From CAVYTF01 sp963771435 (lineage in GTDB: Bacteria; Bacteroidota; Bacteroidia; Chitinophagales; Chitinophagaceae): 64,000 nucleotides of DNA. Both the position numbers and the translations under genes were made by a program. The stretch lies in assembly GCA_963771435.1 (NCBI GenBank), contig CAVYTF010000003.1, positions 124,001 through 188,000 on the forward strand, given 5' to 3'. Of the stretch, positions 54,222 to 62,353 are shown one piece after another (position 1 is the stretch's first letter; each line of letters opens with the position of its first letter). Under the pieces are notes generated by a model. The model ran no database searches, had not been told where the DNA came from, and saw nothing but the letters and a program-made list of their open reading frames with translations.

Positions 54222-54371
54222 TATATTCTTATATTTTATTCGCTGGTGAAGAACACCAGCGAAGGCGTGATGTTTCCTCACTCATTATTTATGTTTATTT
54301 CGGTTGGTGAAGACACCAACCGATAGGTTGATATTTTATTTCGATTGCCATAGACATCTCCCGATAGGGCA
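54200..54371 (-). repeat. Three tandem hairpin units in the glnS leader
   Basis: Two hairpins lie 60 bases apart: CGCTGGTG/CACCAGCG at 54241-54261 and CGGTTGGTG/CACCAACCG at 54301-54322. Their stems differ by paired changes (compensated). The sequence after each (on the minus strand, ATAATGAGTGARGAAA) is also duplicated, so the unit covers hairpin, spacer and start codon. A weaker third copy (CCTATCGGGAGATGTC...AATCGAAATAAA) lies at about 54333-54371. Confidence 0.7.
54229..54285 (-). other. Possible 18-codon leader ORF before glnS
   Basis: The duplicated start gives MSEETSRLRWCSSPANKI followed by TAA, ending 7 bases before the glnS ATG. The first residues copy the glnS N-terminus (MSEEKS). 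The ORF passes through the proximal hairpin. Whether it is translated is unknown. Confidence 0.3.
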
Positions 54372-54447
54372 AAGATATTTCATCAGGGTTATTTATTGGC
54401 TTTTGTTTAGTTGCAGGAGGTATTTAGAGGCTGAGAGGATGGAATTT

Positions 54448-55380
54448 TTAGTACACAAAATGGTGTGTGTTTGCCTGGCCGGCGGTAATTGTGATGGTTA
54501 CGGGGGGTAGGGCGGTGCCGGCTATGAAGACGGTGGCTGTATAAGTTCCGGGGGAGAGCTTTGTTATTTTAAACTGGCCGGCTTTGTTTGTTGTGGCGGT
54601 GCGCCTATGGCCGCGGTGGGTGGGGAGTAGCTGTAGTTTTGCCTTAAATATGGGGCTGCCGGAGAGCATGACCGTACCTGTGAGCTTTTCCCTGTGTTGG
54701 TCCTGCCGGATGCGGCGTACAAGGGCCATGATGCTGTATTCGGTGAGCTTGTTTGGGGCGGAGGCGCGGTAAATCTGTTTACCTGTTCTAGAAATATCGG
54801 TGCAGGTGGCCCAAAAATCTGTAATGATCTTATAGTTGGCGGCGACATGGTTGCTGCGTGCGTTTTCTAGGGCGTTTTGGGCGGTATTATCGCTGGAAAG
54901 GGCTTTTTGAATGGTGGTGATGGCATTGTTTTGGGCGGTGGTGTAGCCTTTTGCGGTGAGGGCTGCGATGTTGTTGCTGATGTTTGTGAGCAAATAGCTT
55001 AAAGCGGCGATAAGCTTTTCTACATCGCCATTTTTATAGGCCCGGCGGACGGGCTTTATGCCAAAACCGGAGGGGAGGATGGTGAGGCCGGATGCCCTAT
55101 TGATGTACCCTTCGGCAAAACTGATCATGGGTTTGAGGGACTGCATGTTTGTTCGCATCCTGGCGGTGATGACTTTTAGCTCAGCGGTTAATTCTTTGGG
55201 GTTGATGAGGGTTTCTACGGCGGCGAGCTGCGCGGAGGCGTTCGTAATGTAGGCCGCATTGAAATCGGGGGAGAAATTGGAGAAATCAGCTATGTCGGTG
55301 GTTAAGGAATCTATCAGGAAGGCGCCGATCGTAGGAACTTCTTCGATGCGGCAGCGGATTTTGAGGATCGGGCGGGGCAT
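54448..55380 (-). CDS. Accessory protein with C-terminal regulatory-like beta domain
   Basis: A 310-residue protein from the ATG at 55380 (a 14-residue extension upstream is less likely). Residues 1-215 are mostly helical (AAYITNASAQLAAVETLINP, LKVITARMRTNMQSLKPMIS), with no signal peptide. The end (LTGTVMLSGSPIFKAKLQLL, TTNKAGQFKITKLSPGTYTA) is a carboxypeptidase-regulatory-like sandwich. No specific function is known. Like the gene at 29403, it lies directly beside a 21-bp tandem array in its upstream region. Confidence 0.7.
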   Translation of the reverse strand: MPRPILKIRCRIEEVPTIGAFLIDSLTTDIADFSNFSPDFNAAYITNASAQLAAVETLINPKELTAELKVITARMRTNMQSLKPMISFAEGYINRASGLTILPSGFGIKPVRRAYKNGDVEKLIAALSYLLTNISNNIAALTAKGYTTAQNNAITTIQKALSSDNTAQNALENARSNHVAANYKIITDFWATCTDISRTGKQIYRASAPNKLTEYSIMALVRRIRQDQHREKLTGTVMLSGSPIFKAKLQLLPTHRGHRRTATTNKAGQFKITKLSPGTYTATVFIAGTALPPVTITITAGQANTHHFVY

Positions 55381-55446
55381 GGGTTTGTTTTTATGGGATA
55401 AAAATCTTGTTTGGGGGTGCAAATTAGCGAAAAAATGTGGAAGCTA

Positions 55447-55715
55447 ATTACTTGACGATGGTAACTTGTTACTTAACGATGGTGGACTGTTACTTGACGA
55501 TGGTGGATTGTTACTTGACGATGGTGGATTATTACTTGACGATGGCGGATTGCTACTTAACGATGATGGATTGCTACTTAACGATGGTGGATTGCTACTT
55601 GACGATGGTGGTTTGTTACTTGACGATGGTGGTTTGTTACTTGACGATGGTGGTTTGTTACTTGACGAAGGTGGATTGTAACTTGACGATGGTGGATTGC
55701 TACTTGACGAGTGAA
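55447..55715. repeat. Exact-period 21-bp tandem repeat, 12-13 copies
   Basis: Units begin GATGGTGG and end TACTTGAC. The GATGG-type anchors occur at 55457, 55478, 55499, 55520, 55541, 55562, 55583, 55604, 55625, 55646, 55667, 55688 and 55709, always 21 bases apart. Variation is by substitution. It lies about 70 bases upstream of the gene ending at 54448 (start 55380). Confidence 0.93.
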
Positions 55716-55723
55716 GTTTGAAT

Positions 55724-55800
55724 GATGAGTGATGAGTGATGAATGATGAATGATGAATGAGGAGTGATGAGTGATGAATGATGAATGATGAGTGATGAAT
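55724..55800. repeat. Heptamer TGATGAR tandem repeat, 11 copies
   Basis: GATGA (GAGGA in one copy) recurs at 55724, 55731, 55738, 55745, 55752, 55759, 55766, 55773, 55780, 55787 and 55794. The period is exactly 7 bases, a third of the 21-bp period next to it. Confidence 0.9.
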
Positions 55801-55841
55801 GTGGGGATGGCTGCGGTGTGGTTTGAATGTAGGACGGACTG

Positions 55842-56045
55842 AGTTTTGGTGCTGAATAGAGTTACTGCTGCTGAAGCGCTGCGGGATGGAAGTGGAAAGC
55901 CCGGTGAGGGTTTTGTGTTTAGCTTTGTGCCGGACTTGTAACGGACAGCCCGAACTGGTGTTGAGGGATAGAGGGAGGGGAGAGCCCCAAATGGGTTGAT
56001 TGGTTGAATGGTTGATTAGTTGATGGGTTGAATGGTTGATTGACG
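55842..56045 (+). repeat. Dispersed element, copy A
   Basis: A stretch of about 195 bases shared with 61427-61621 in the same orientation. The core is GCTGAATAGAGTT, CTGCGGGATGG, AGTGGAAA.CCCGGTGA, TTTTGTGT, TGTGCCGGA, AACGGACAGCCCG and GGAGAGCCCC, ending in GGTTGATTGGTTGAATGG words. It lies upstream of the GH31 gene and just after the two tandem arrays. The rest of the 55381-56105 gap shows nothing else. Confidence 0.8.
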
Positions 56046-56105
56046 ATTGGTTTTTGTTTTTAGTTTATGGTTGGTGAGGATATTTTATATAGTTTCAAGG
56101 TTTAA

Positions 56106-58460
56106 ATGTTTAGTATGAGAAAATATTTGATGGTGGTGGTGCTGTTTGTGAATGGGGCGTGGGCGCAGAACGGTGCGGGGGAGCGGACGGGGACGGCTTT
56201 TGTGAGGAAGGCGGAGGGGACGTGGAGCTTTAAGGAGTATGCGCCGAATGTGTTTAAGGTGGTGTTTCAGCCAAAGGGCTACCGGACGAATGAGAATGTG
56301 AGTAATGCGGTAATTGAGCGGCCGGAAAGGACGAGCTGGAGGGAAATTTTGGTGACGGGCGATAGTAGCCGGAGGATAGTGTGGAAGGGGTTTAGTGTGT
56401 ATGTGCATGGGGACACGATTTATTTGGGTAATGACCGGCGGGCGGCGATGACGGGATACGAGGAGGGCGGCGGGATGAGGGGGTTTAAGTTTTTGTTGCA
56501 CGACAGCGAAAAGATTTTTGGGGCGGGCGAAAGGGCGCTGCCCCTGAACCGCAGGGGATACCGGTTTAACTTATATAACAACCCGTGGTATGGGTATGGC
56601 GAGGGGGCGGATAACCTGAATTATTCGGTGCCGTTTGTGACATCGAGCAACCACTATGCGTTGTTCTTTGATAATGCGAGCAAGGGGTTTTTGGATATTG
56701 GCAAAACGGACGGGAAGGTGATGGAATATGGAGCGTATTCGGGCGAGCTGAATTTTTATATTATTATAGGGGATGATTACCCGGAAATTTTGCAGAGCTA
56801 TTATAAACTGACGGGCACGCAGCCGCTGCCGCCGAGGTGGGCGCTGGGTAGCTTTATGAGCAGGTTTGGGTATTATTCGGACGCGCAGGTGAGAAGTATT
56901 TATGCGAAGATGAGGGCGGACTCGGTGCCTTTTGATGCGGTGATATTTGACCTCTTCTGGTTTGGGGACAGCATTAAACATACACTGGGAAACCTGGACT
57001 GGGTTAACAAAACGGCATGGCCGGATGCGAAGAAGCTGATAGGGGATTTTAAAAAGGATAATGTGAACACAATACTGGTGACGGAGCCGTTTGTGCTGGA
57101 AGGGACGGAGAACTATGAGGCGTTCAAACCCTTTATGGCTGTGGACAGCAGCGGAAAGCTGTACACGCTGACGGACTTTTATTTTGGGAGGGGAGGGCTG
57201 ATAGATATGTTTAGGAAAGACTCGAAGGACCTGTTCTGGAGCTTTTATAAAAAGCAAATGGATAATGGCGTGGAAGGCTGGTGGGGAGACCTGGGAGAGC
57301 CGGAGAAACATCCTGCGGACTTGTATCACAACCTGAAAGACTTTGGGTATAAGAGATTGTTCAGCGCTGATGAAGTGCATAATGTGTACGGGCATAACTG
57401 GACGGAGATGCTGTATGAAAAGTTTGCGGAGAATTATCCTGATAAGAGATTGTTCAGCCTGAACAGGAGCGGGTTTGCTGGTACGCAGCGGTATGGCATT
57501 TTTCCATGGAGTGGTGATGTAAGCCGCAACTGGAGCGGGTTTAAGGCGCAACTGCCGTTGATGCTCGGCATGAGCATGAGCGGGGTGCCTTATATACATG
57601 CTGATGCGGGTGGGTTTGCGGGCGGTGACGGTGATAAAGAACTGTATGTAAGATGGCTGGAGTTTGCTGCGTTCACGCCGATATTCCGCCCGCATGGAAC
57701 GGCGCTGTATGAGAAGGACCCGAATGCGTTCAGCTTTCCGAGCGAGATAGCTTTGATGGATGAACCTTATAAAAGTATTGCAAGGCAGGTGGATATGGAG
57801 CGGTATAAGTTGTTGCCTTATAATTATACACTGAGTTACAGGCAGGCTGTGAATGGAGAGCCGCTGGTAAGCCCGTTGTATTATTATTTTGGAAGCGATA
57901 CTGCGGCGGTAAATATTAATGATGAATTTATGCGTGGGCGTGAAATGCTTGTTGCGCCTGTGTTAGAGAAGGGTGCGACTATGAAGAATGTTTATTTACC
58001 AAAAGGAGAGTGGTATGATTTATATTCAAATGAGAAGATTGATGGTGGTAAATGGGTGAGTGAAAACCTTAGCTTGAATCATATTCCTGTGTTTGTGAAA
58101 GCGGGGAGTTTTATCCCGATGGTTGATAAGAAAATAATAAGGACTACAAAGGATTGCACAACGGATAGCTTGGTGTGGAATTATTATGCGGCAGAGAAGG
58201 CTTCTTCTTTTACGATGTTTGACGACGATGGGGAAAGCAGGAAGTCTATTGCGGAGAAGCAGTTTGAGTTGATTAAGTCAAGTGTGAGTTATTCAAATAA
58301 GATGTACCACTTTGTTTTTAGCAGTAATAAAGGGAACTATAAAGGCAAACCGCAAACAAGGAATATTGGTTTGGTTGTGCATGATGGAAGCGGCAGTGTA
58401 GTGAAGAAAGTATTTAAGTTTGATGGGAATGCAGTATCCATCAATATTCCAGGGAAGTAG
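56106..58460 (+). CDS. Secreted glycoside hydrolase family 31 (alpha-glucosidase-like)
   Basis: A 784-residue enzyme with a signal peptide (MRKYLMVVVLFVNGAWAQ; the ATG at 56115 is an equally good start). It has an N-terminal beta domain (IFGAGERALPLNRRGYRFNL), a TIM barrel beginning PPRWALGSFMSRFGYYSD, the nucleophile region EGWWGDLGEPEKHP near residue 395, the acid/base region PYIHADAGGFAGGDGD near residue 498 and LFSLNRSGFAGTQRYG. It probably hydrolyses alpha-glycosides (glucose or xylose) in the periplasm. The first half is GC-richer than the second. Confidence 0.88.
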   Translation: MFSMRKYLMVVVLFVNGAWAQNGAGERTGTAFVRKAEGTWSFKEYAPNVFKVVFQPKGYRTNENVSNAVIERPERTSWREILVTGDSSRRIVWKGFSVYVHGDTIYLGNDRRAAMTGYEEGGGMRGFKFLLHDSEKIFGAGERALPLNRRGYRFNLYNNPWYGYGEGADNLNYSVPFVTSSNHYALFFDNASKGFLDIGKTDGKVMEYGAYSGELNFYIIIGDDYPEILQSYYKLTGTQPLPPRWALGSFMSRFGYYSDAQVRSIYAKMRADSVPFDAVIFDLFWFGDSIKHTLGNLDWVNKTAWPDAKKLIGDFKKDNVNTILVTEPFVLEGTENYEAFKPFMAVDSSGKLYTLTDFYFGRGGLIDMFRKDSKDLFWSFYKKQMDNGVEGWWGDLGEPEKHPADLYHNLKDFGYKRLFSADEVHNVYGHNWTEMLYEKFAENYPDKRLFSLNRSGFAGTQRYGIFPWSGDVSRNWSGFKAQLPLMLGMSMSGVPYIHADAGGFAGGDGDKELYVRWLEFAAFTPIFRPHGTALYEKDPNAFSFPSEIALMDEPYKSIARQVDMERYKLLPYNYTLSYRQAVNGEPLVSPLYYYFGSDTAAVNINDEFMRGREMLVAPVLEKGATMKNVYLPKGEWYDLYSNEKIDGGKWVSENLSLNHIPVFVKAGSFIPMVDKKIIRTTKDCTTDSLVWNYYAAEKASSFTMFDDDGESRKSIAEKQFELIKSSVSYSNKMYHFVFSSNKGNYKGKPQTRNIGLVVHDGSGSVVKKVFKFDGNAVSINIPGK

Positions 58461-58463
58461 CAT

Positions 58464-59144
58464 TTAATCCTTTTCAGATAAACCGGGGCGCCTTGTTTGA
58501 GTGTGCTCAACAGCTTTATTGTAGCGCCATTCTTCTATTATTTTGGGATTACCGCTCAGCAGTTCATTAGGCACTTTCCATCCACGGAAATCTGCGGGGC
58601 GTGTATAAACAGGAGGAGCTAAGAGGTCATCCTGGAAAGAATCAAAAAGGGCAGAGGTTTCATCATTTAATACGCCCGGAATAAGCCTGCCGATGGCATC
58701 CACAAGAATAGCTGCGGGAAGCTCGCCGCCGCTTAAGACATAATCACCAATGGAAATTTCTTTTGTAATGAAATTGTCGCGGATACGCTGGTCAATTCCT
58801 TTGTAATGCCCGCAGATGATGAGTATATTTTCTTTAAGAGAAAGTTGGTTGGCTGTTTTTTGATTGAATAGTTCGCCGTCGGGGGTCATGAAGATCACTT
58901 CATCAAAAGGCTTTTCTTTTTGTAAGGATTCAATGGCGTTTGTAAGTGGCTCACACATCATTACCATACCTGCACCGCCGCCATATTGGTAATCATCTAC
59001 CTGCCCGTATTCATTCAACGCCCATTGGCGAAGGTTATGGATCTTTACTTCCAGCAAACCTTTGTCCTGCGCACGTTTCATGATACTATGGCTGAGTGGG
59101 CTTTCGAGCAATTCGGGGAGAACGGTGAGGATGTGGATTTGCAT
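58464..59144 (-). CDS. trmD: tRNA (guanine37-N1)-methyltransferase
   Basis: A 226-residue SPOUT methyltransferase. IHILTVLPELLESPLSHSIM at the start, DDYQYGGGAGMVMMCEPLTN, ICGHYKGIDQRIRDNFI, the knot motif SIGDYVLSGGELPAAILVDA, and YTRPADFRGWKVPNELLSG are all diagnostic. It methylates G37 of tRNAs reading CNN codons and prevents frameshifting. Confidence 0.95.
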   Translation of the reverse strand: MQIHILTVLPELLESPLSHSIMKRAQDKGLLEVKIHNLRQWALNEYGQVDDYQYGGGAGMVMMCEPLTNAIESLQKEKPFDEVIFMTPDGELFNQKTANQLSLKENILIICGHYKGIDQRIRDNFITKEISIGDYVLSGGELPAAILVDAIGRLIPGVLNDETSALFDSFQDDLLAPPVYTRPADFRGWKVPNELLSGNPKIIEEWRYNKAVEHTQTRRPGLSEKD

Positions 59145-59160
59145 TATCTTACTATTCTGG

Positions 59161-59556
59161 CTAAATGTCCATAAAATCTTCCAGATCGCGCTGTTGTTTT
59201 TTAGTTGGCCTTCCAGTCTTGCTCATTCGTTTGCCTGTATAGAATGAAGTGGATTTATCGGAGGTATTATTTATTTCTTCTTTTGGAGTAATGTCAATAT
59301 AATAATTTACGGCCTCAGGGAAAGCAACACGACTGAATAATAAGCCAGTTACTTTTATAACCCATTTTTTTGCTTCTGTTTTTATTTCATATTGATCACC
59401 AATGTTTACTGTTTTAGAAGCTTTGAGAGGACTGGCATTCATTTTTACTTTATTCTTATCGCAGGCTTCGGCAGCTAAAGAACGTGTTTTGAAGATGCGT
59501 ATTGCCCAAAGGTATTTGTCAAGGCGAAGATGTTCTTTGGAGCCGGGCATTTTCAA
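59161..59556 (-). CDS. RNA-binding S4-domain protein (Hsp15-like)
   Basis: A 131-residue protein with an S4 fold at residues 8-70 (LRLDKYLWAIRIFKTRSLAAE, DKNKVKMNASPLKASKTVNI). The charged C-terminal tail (GRPTKKQQRDLEDF) fits the HslR/Hsp15 family, which rescues stalled 50S subunits carrying peptidyl-tRNA. It ends 16 bases before trmD. Confidence 0.85.
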   Translation of the reverse strand: MKMPGSKEHLRLDKYLWAIRIFKTRSLAAEACDKNKVKMNASPLKASKTVNIGDQYEIKTEAKKWVIKVTGLLFSRVAFPEAVNYYIDITPKEEINNTSDKSTSFYTGKRMSKTGRPTKKQQRDLEDFMDI

Positions 59557-59585
59557 ATTAGAAATTATATTTTTGACCTGACCTT

Positions 59586-60956
59586 TTACTTCTTCATCTC
59601 TGCATAAAACTTATGGAAGTAGGGAATGGTTTCAATGCCTTTGTAAAAGTTGGCGAGGTCATACTTTTCGTTGGGGCTGTGGAGATTGTCGCTGTCTAAA
59701 CCGAAGCCGAGGAATACGACTTTGCAACCAAGAACACTTTCAAATAAGGCTGTTATAGGGATACTGCCCCCGCCGCGCATGGGGATGGGGTTTTTGCCAA
59801 ATGTTGCTTTGATGGCTTTTGCTGCTGCTTTGTATTCAATGCTGTCAACGGGGGTCATGTAGGGGTCTCCGCCGTGGTGAACTTCTGCTTTTAGGGTAAC
59901 GTAAGGTGGTGCAACTTTTTTAAGATGGCTGATCAAAAGTTCAGTCATCTTATCTGTTTTTTGGTTTGGAACTAAGCGGCAACTGATCTTTGCGTAGGCT
60001 TTTGAAGGCAGGACTGTTTTTGAGCCTTCTCCTATATAGCCTCCCCAAATACCATTTACTTCAAGTGTGGGGCGAATGCCGGTGCGTTCGTTGGTGCTGT
60101 AGCCTTTTTCTCCCCATAATTCACTTACCCCTAAATCCTTTTTATATTCTTCTGCATTAAAAGGAGCCTGAGCAAGGGCGGCTCTTTCGGCTTCATTCAC
60201 TTCTAAGACATCATCATAAAAATTGGGGATGGTAATATGGTTGTTTTCATCGTGAAGGCTTGCGATAATATGGGTGAGAATAGTAATCGGGTTGGCAACT
60301 GCACCGCCGTACACGCCGCTGTGGAGGTCGCGGTTGGGGCCGGTTACTTCTACTTCAATATAGCTGAGGCCGCGGACGCCGACGTCAATGCTGGGGGTGT
60401 CGAGGCTGAGCATGGAGGTGTCGCTTATTAATATTACATCGGCTTTTAGTAAATCTTTATGGCTGTGGAGGAAATCTGCGAGGCTGGGGGAGCCAATTTC
60501 TTCTTCGCCTTCTACGATGAATTTTATGTTTACGGGAAGGGAGGAGGTGTGCACCATTGTTTCGAGGGCTTTTATGTGCATGTAGACCTGGCCTTTGTCG
60601 TCGCAGGCGCCACGGGCGTATATTTTGCCGTCTTTTATAACCGGTTCAAAGGGGCCGCTGTGCCAAAGTTCTAAGGGGTCGGCGGGTTGGACATCGTAAT
60701 GGCCGTAAACTAAGACTGTTGGCAAGGAGGCATCGGTCATTTTTTCTGCATAGACGATGGGGTGGCCTTTTGTTTCATAAATTTCGGCTTTGCTGGCGCC
60801 TGCTTCGAGGAGCCTTTGCTTTACGGCTTGGGCGCAGCGGGCCATGTCTGGTTTATTTTCTGTGCGGGCGCTGATGCTGGGGATGCGGAGGAGTTCGAGG
60901 AGCTCGTTTAGGAAACGGTCTTTGTTTTCGGCCTGGTAGGTTGTCCATTCTTGCAT
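59586..60956 (-). CDS. M20-family dipeptidase
   Basis: A 456-residue metallopeptidase. LVYGHYDVQPADPLELWHSG provides the first metal His and Asp, GACDDKGQVYMHIKALETM the bridging Asp, FIVEGEEEIGSPSLADFL the catalytic Glu pair, and PMRGGGSIPITALFES the late motif. The layout is that of CNDP/PepV-like dipeptidases of the cytoplasm. The upstream region carries a 21-bp repeat array. Confidence 0.9.
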   Translation of the reverse strand: MQEWTTYQAENKDRFLNELLELLRIPSISARTENKPDMARCAQAVKQRLLEAGASKAEIYETKGHPIVYAEKMTDASLPTVLVYGHYDVQPADPLELWHSGPFEPVIKDGKIYARGACDDKGQVYMHIKALETMVHTSSLPVNIKFIVEGEEEIGSPSLADFLHSHKDLLKADVILISDTSMLSLDTPSIDVGVRGLSYIEVEVTGPNRDLHSGVYGGAVANPITILTHIIASLHDENNHITIPNFYDDVLEVNEAERAALAQAPFNAEEYKKDLGVSELWGEKGYSTNERTGIRPTLEVNGIWGGYIGEGSKTVLPSKAYAKISCRLVPNQKTDKMTELLISHLKKVAPPYVTLKAEVHHGGDPYMTPVDSIEYKAAAKAIKATFGKNPIPMRGGGSIPITALFESVLGCKVVFLGFGLDSDNLHSPNEKYDLANFYKGIETIPYFHKFYAEMKK

Positions 60957-61061
60957 ATAAAAAAGTTTTAGGGAACGAAAGTAATGTGTTTTTGGGAAGG
61001 AAAGACTTCATCCTGACCCTTTTTCAATGGAAAAAGAGTAAGGAAAGCGAATGGAATGGAA

Positions 61062-61330
61062 CGAAATGAGGATGGAATGATGCGAAATGAGGATGGAATG
61101 ATGCGAAACGATGATGGAATGATGCGAAATGTTAATGGAATGTTACGAAATGATGATGGAATGATGCGAAACGATGATGGAATGATGCGAAATGGCGATG
61201 GAATGATGCGAAATGGCGATGGAATGGTGCGAAACGAAGATGGAATGGTGCGAAACGACGATGGAATGGAACGAAATGGCGATGGAATGATGCGAAATGA
61301 CAATGGAATGGAACGAGATGACGATGGATA
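61062..61330. repeat. Exact-period 21-bp tandem repeat, 13 copies
   Basis: Units contain CGAAATGATGATGGAATGAT. The CGARA anchors lie at 61062, 61083, 61104, 61125, 61146, 61167, 61188, 61209, 61230, 61251, 61272, 61293 and 61314, always 21 bases apart. The array is open in several frames on both strands, including a minus-strand SFRIIPS heptad frame, but no start or context supports coding. It lies upstream of the dipeptidase. Confidence 0.93.
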
Positions 61331-61426
61331 ATAGTGGAATGACCTCATCCCAACTCTTTTCCAAGGGAGAAGGGGAAGAAAATGCGGAGGATGGTGCGCT
61401 ATGGCCTGAAATTGAGGTTGATGGAG

Positions 61427-61621
61427 TTTAGTTGCTGAATAGAGTTGCTACTGCTGAAGGACTGCGGGATGGTAGTGGAAAACCCGGTGAAGGTTTTGTG
61501 TATAGCTTTTGTGCCGGATTTGGAACGGACAGCCCGGACAGAAGCTGAACGATAGACGGAGGAGGAGAGCCCCGAATGATTTCTGATTTGGTTGATTGGT
61601 TGAAGGGTTGAATGGTTGAAG
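61427..61621 (+). repeat. Dispersed element, copy B
   Basis: Second copy of the element at 55842-56045, about 80% identical by eye with a few one- to two-base gaps. It again follows a tandem 21-bp array and precedes a plus-strand gene (ispD, ATG 61676). It ends in GGTTGATTGGTTGAAGGG words. Confidence 0.8.
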
Positions 61622-61675
61622 GGATGGAGAATTTTTTTTGAGGGGATTGCAGGAATATTTGCTTTCTTTGGGCTA

Positions 61676-62353
61676 ATGAAAAAATATGCGGTGATAGTGG
61701 CGGGAGGGGCAGGGACGCGGATGGAGAACGTGGTGCCGAAGCAGTTTTTGCTGGTGAAGGGGAAGCCGGTGTTGTGGTACACGCTGGACGCTTTTTTGCG
61801 GGCGTTTGACAACATGGAAATAATACTTGTTTTGCCTGCGGCGCATATAAAGAAAGGGGAGAGGATAGTAGCGATGTTTGAGGCGACTCGTAAAATATTG
61901 CTTACGACGGGCGGCGAAACGAGGTTTGCGTCAGTGAGAGAGGGGTTGAAACTGGTGAAGGAGGAATCGGTGGTGTTTGTGCATGACGGGGTGAGGTGTT
62001 TGATAAGTGTGCCGCTGATAAAACGCTGTTTTGCACAGGCGTTGGAGCGGGGGAGCGCGGTGCCTGCGGTGGCGGCGACGGACAGCATAAGGATAATGGA
62101 CGGCGAGAAGCATTTTGTGCAGAACAGGCAGCGGGTGAAGGTGGTTCAGACGCCGCAGACTTTTTTGAGCAGCATCATACTTCCGGCGTTTGAACAGGAA
62201 TATAGTAAGGATTTTACTGATGAGGCTACGGTGGTGGAGGCTTTTGGGAGGGAAGTTTTTTTGACGGAAGGGGAATATGATAATATTAAAATTACGCGGC
62301 CTGTTGACCTGATGATCGCGGAAAGGATGATAGAGGAAAGGTCAGCGTTTTAA
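61676..62353 (+). CDS. ispD: 2-C-methyl-D-erythritol 4-phosphate cytidylyltransferase
   Basis: A 225-residue enzyme of the MEP isoprenoid pathway, from the ATG at 61676 because MKKYAVIVAGGAGTRM is the conserved start; a 20-residue upstream extension has no homology. CTP-binding G-G-x-G-x-R-M is AVIVAGGAGTRMENVVPKQF; VVFVHDGVRCLISVPLIKR and RVKVVQTPQTFLSSII are typical, and the end is DDENIKITRP-like (EYDNIKITRPVDLMIAE). It overlaps the convergent GNAT-like gene by 12 bases. Confidence 0.93.
   Translation: MKKYAVIVAGGAGTRMENVVPKQFLLVKGKPVLWYTLDAFLRAFDNMEIILVLPAAHIKKGERIVAMFEATRKILLTTGGETRFASVREGLKLVKEESVVFVHDGVRCLISVPLIKRCFAQALERGSAVPAVAATDSIRIMDGEKHFVQNRQRVKVVQTPQTFLSSIILPAFEQEYSKDFTDEATVVEAFGREVFLTEGEYDNIKITRPVDLMIAERMIEERSAF

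Noticed and set aside
54304..54510. Small plus-strand ORF after the glnS leader
   Set aside because: No start context or domain, and it overlaps the hairpin units and the end of the 54448 gene.
55437..55721. ORF of CYLTMVD heptads
   Set aside because: Same explanation: the frame is kept open by the repeat period with no supporting signal.
56571..57695. Long minus-strand ORF (374 codons)
   Set aside because: It is the antisense of the GH31 gene, with Arg/Pro/His-rich low-quality composition and no start signal.
61056..61364. Repeat ORFs on both strands (heptads SFRIIPS and MMRNDDG)
   Set aside because: No ribosome site, no domain, and all frames are open by periodicity.
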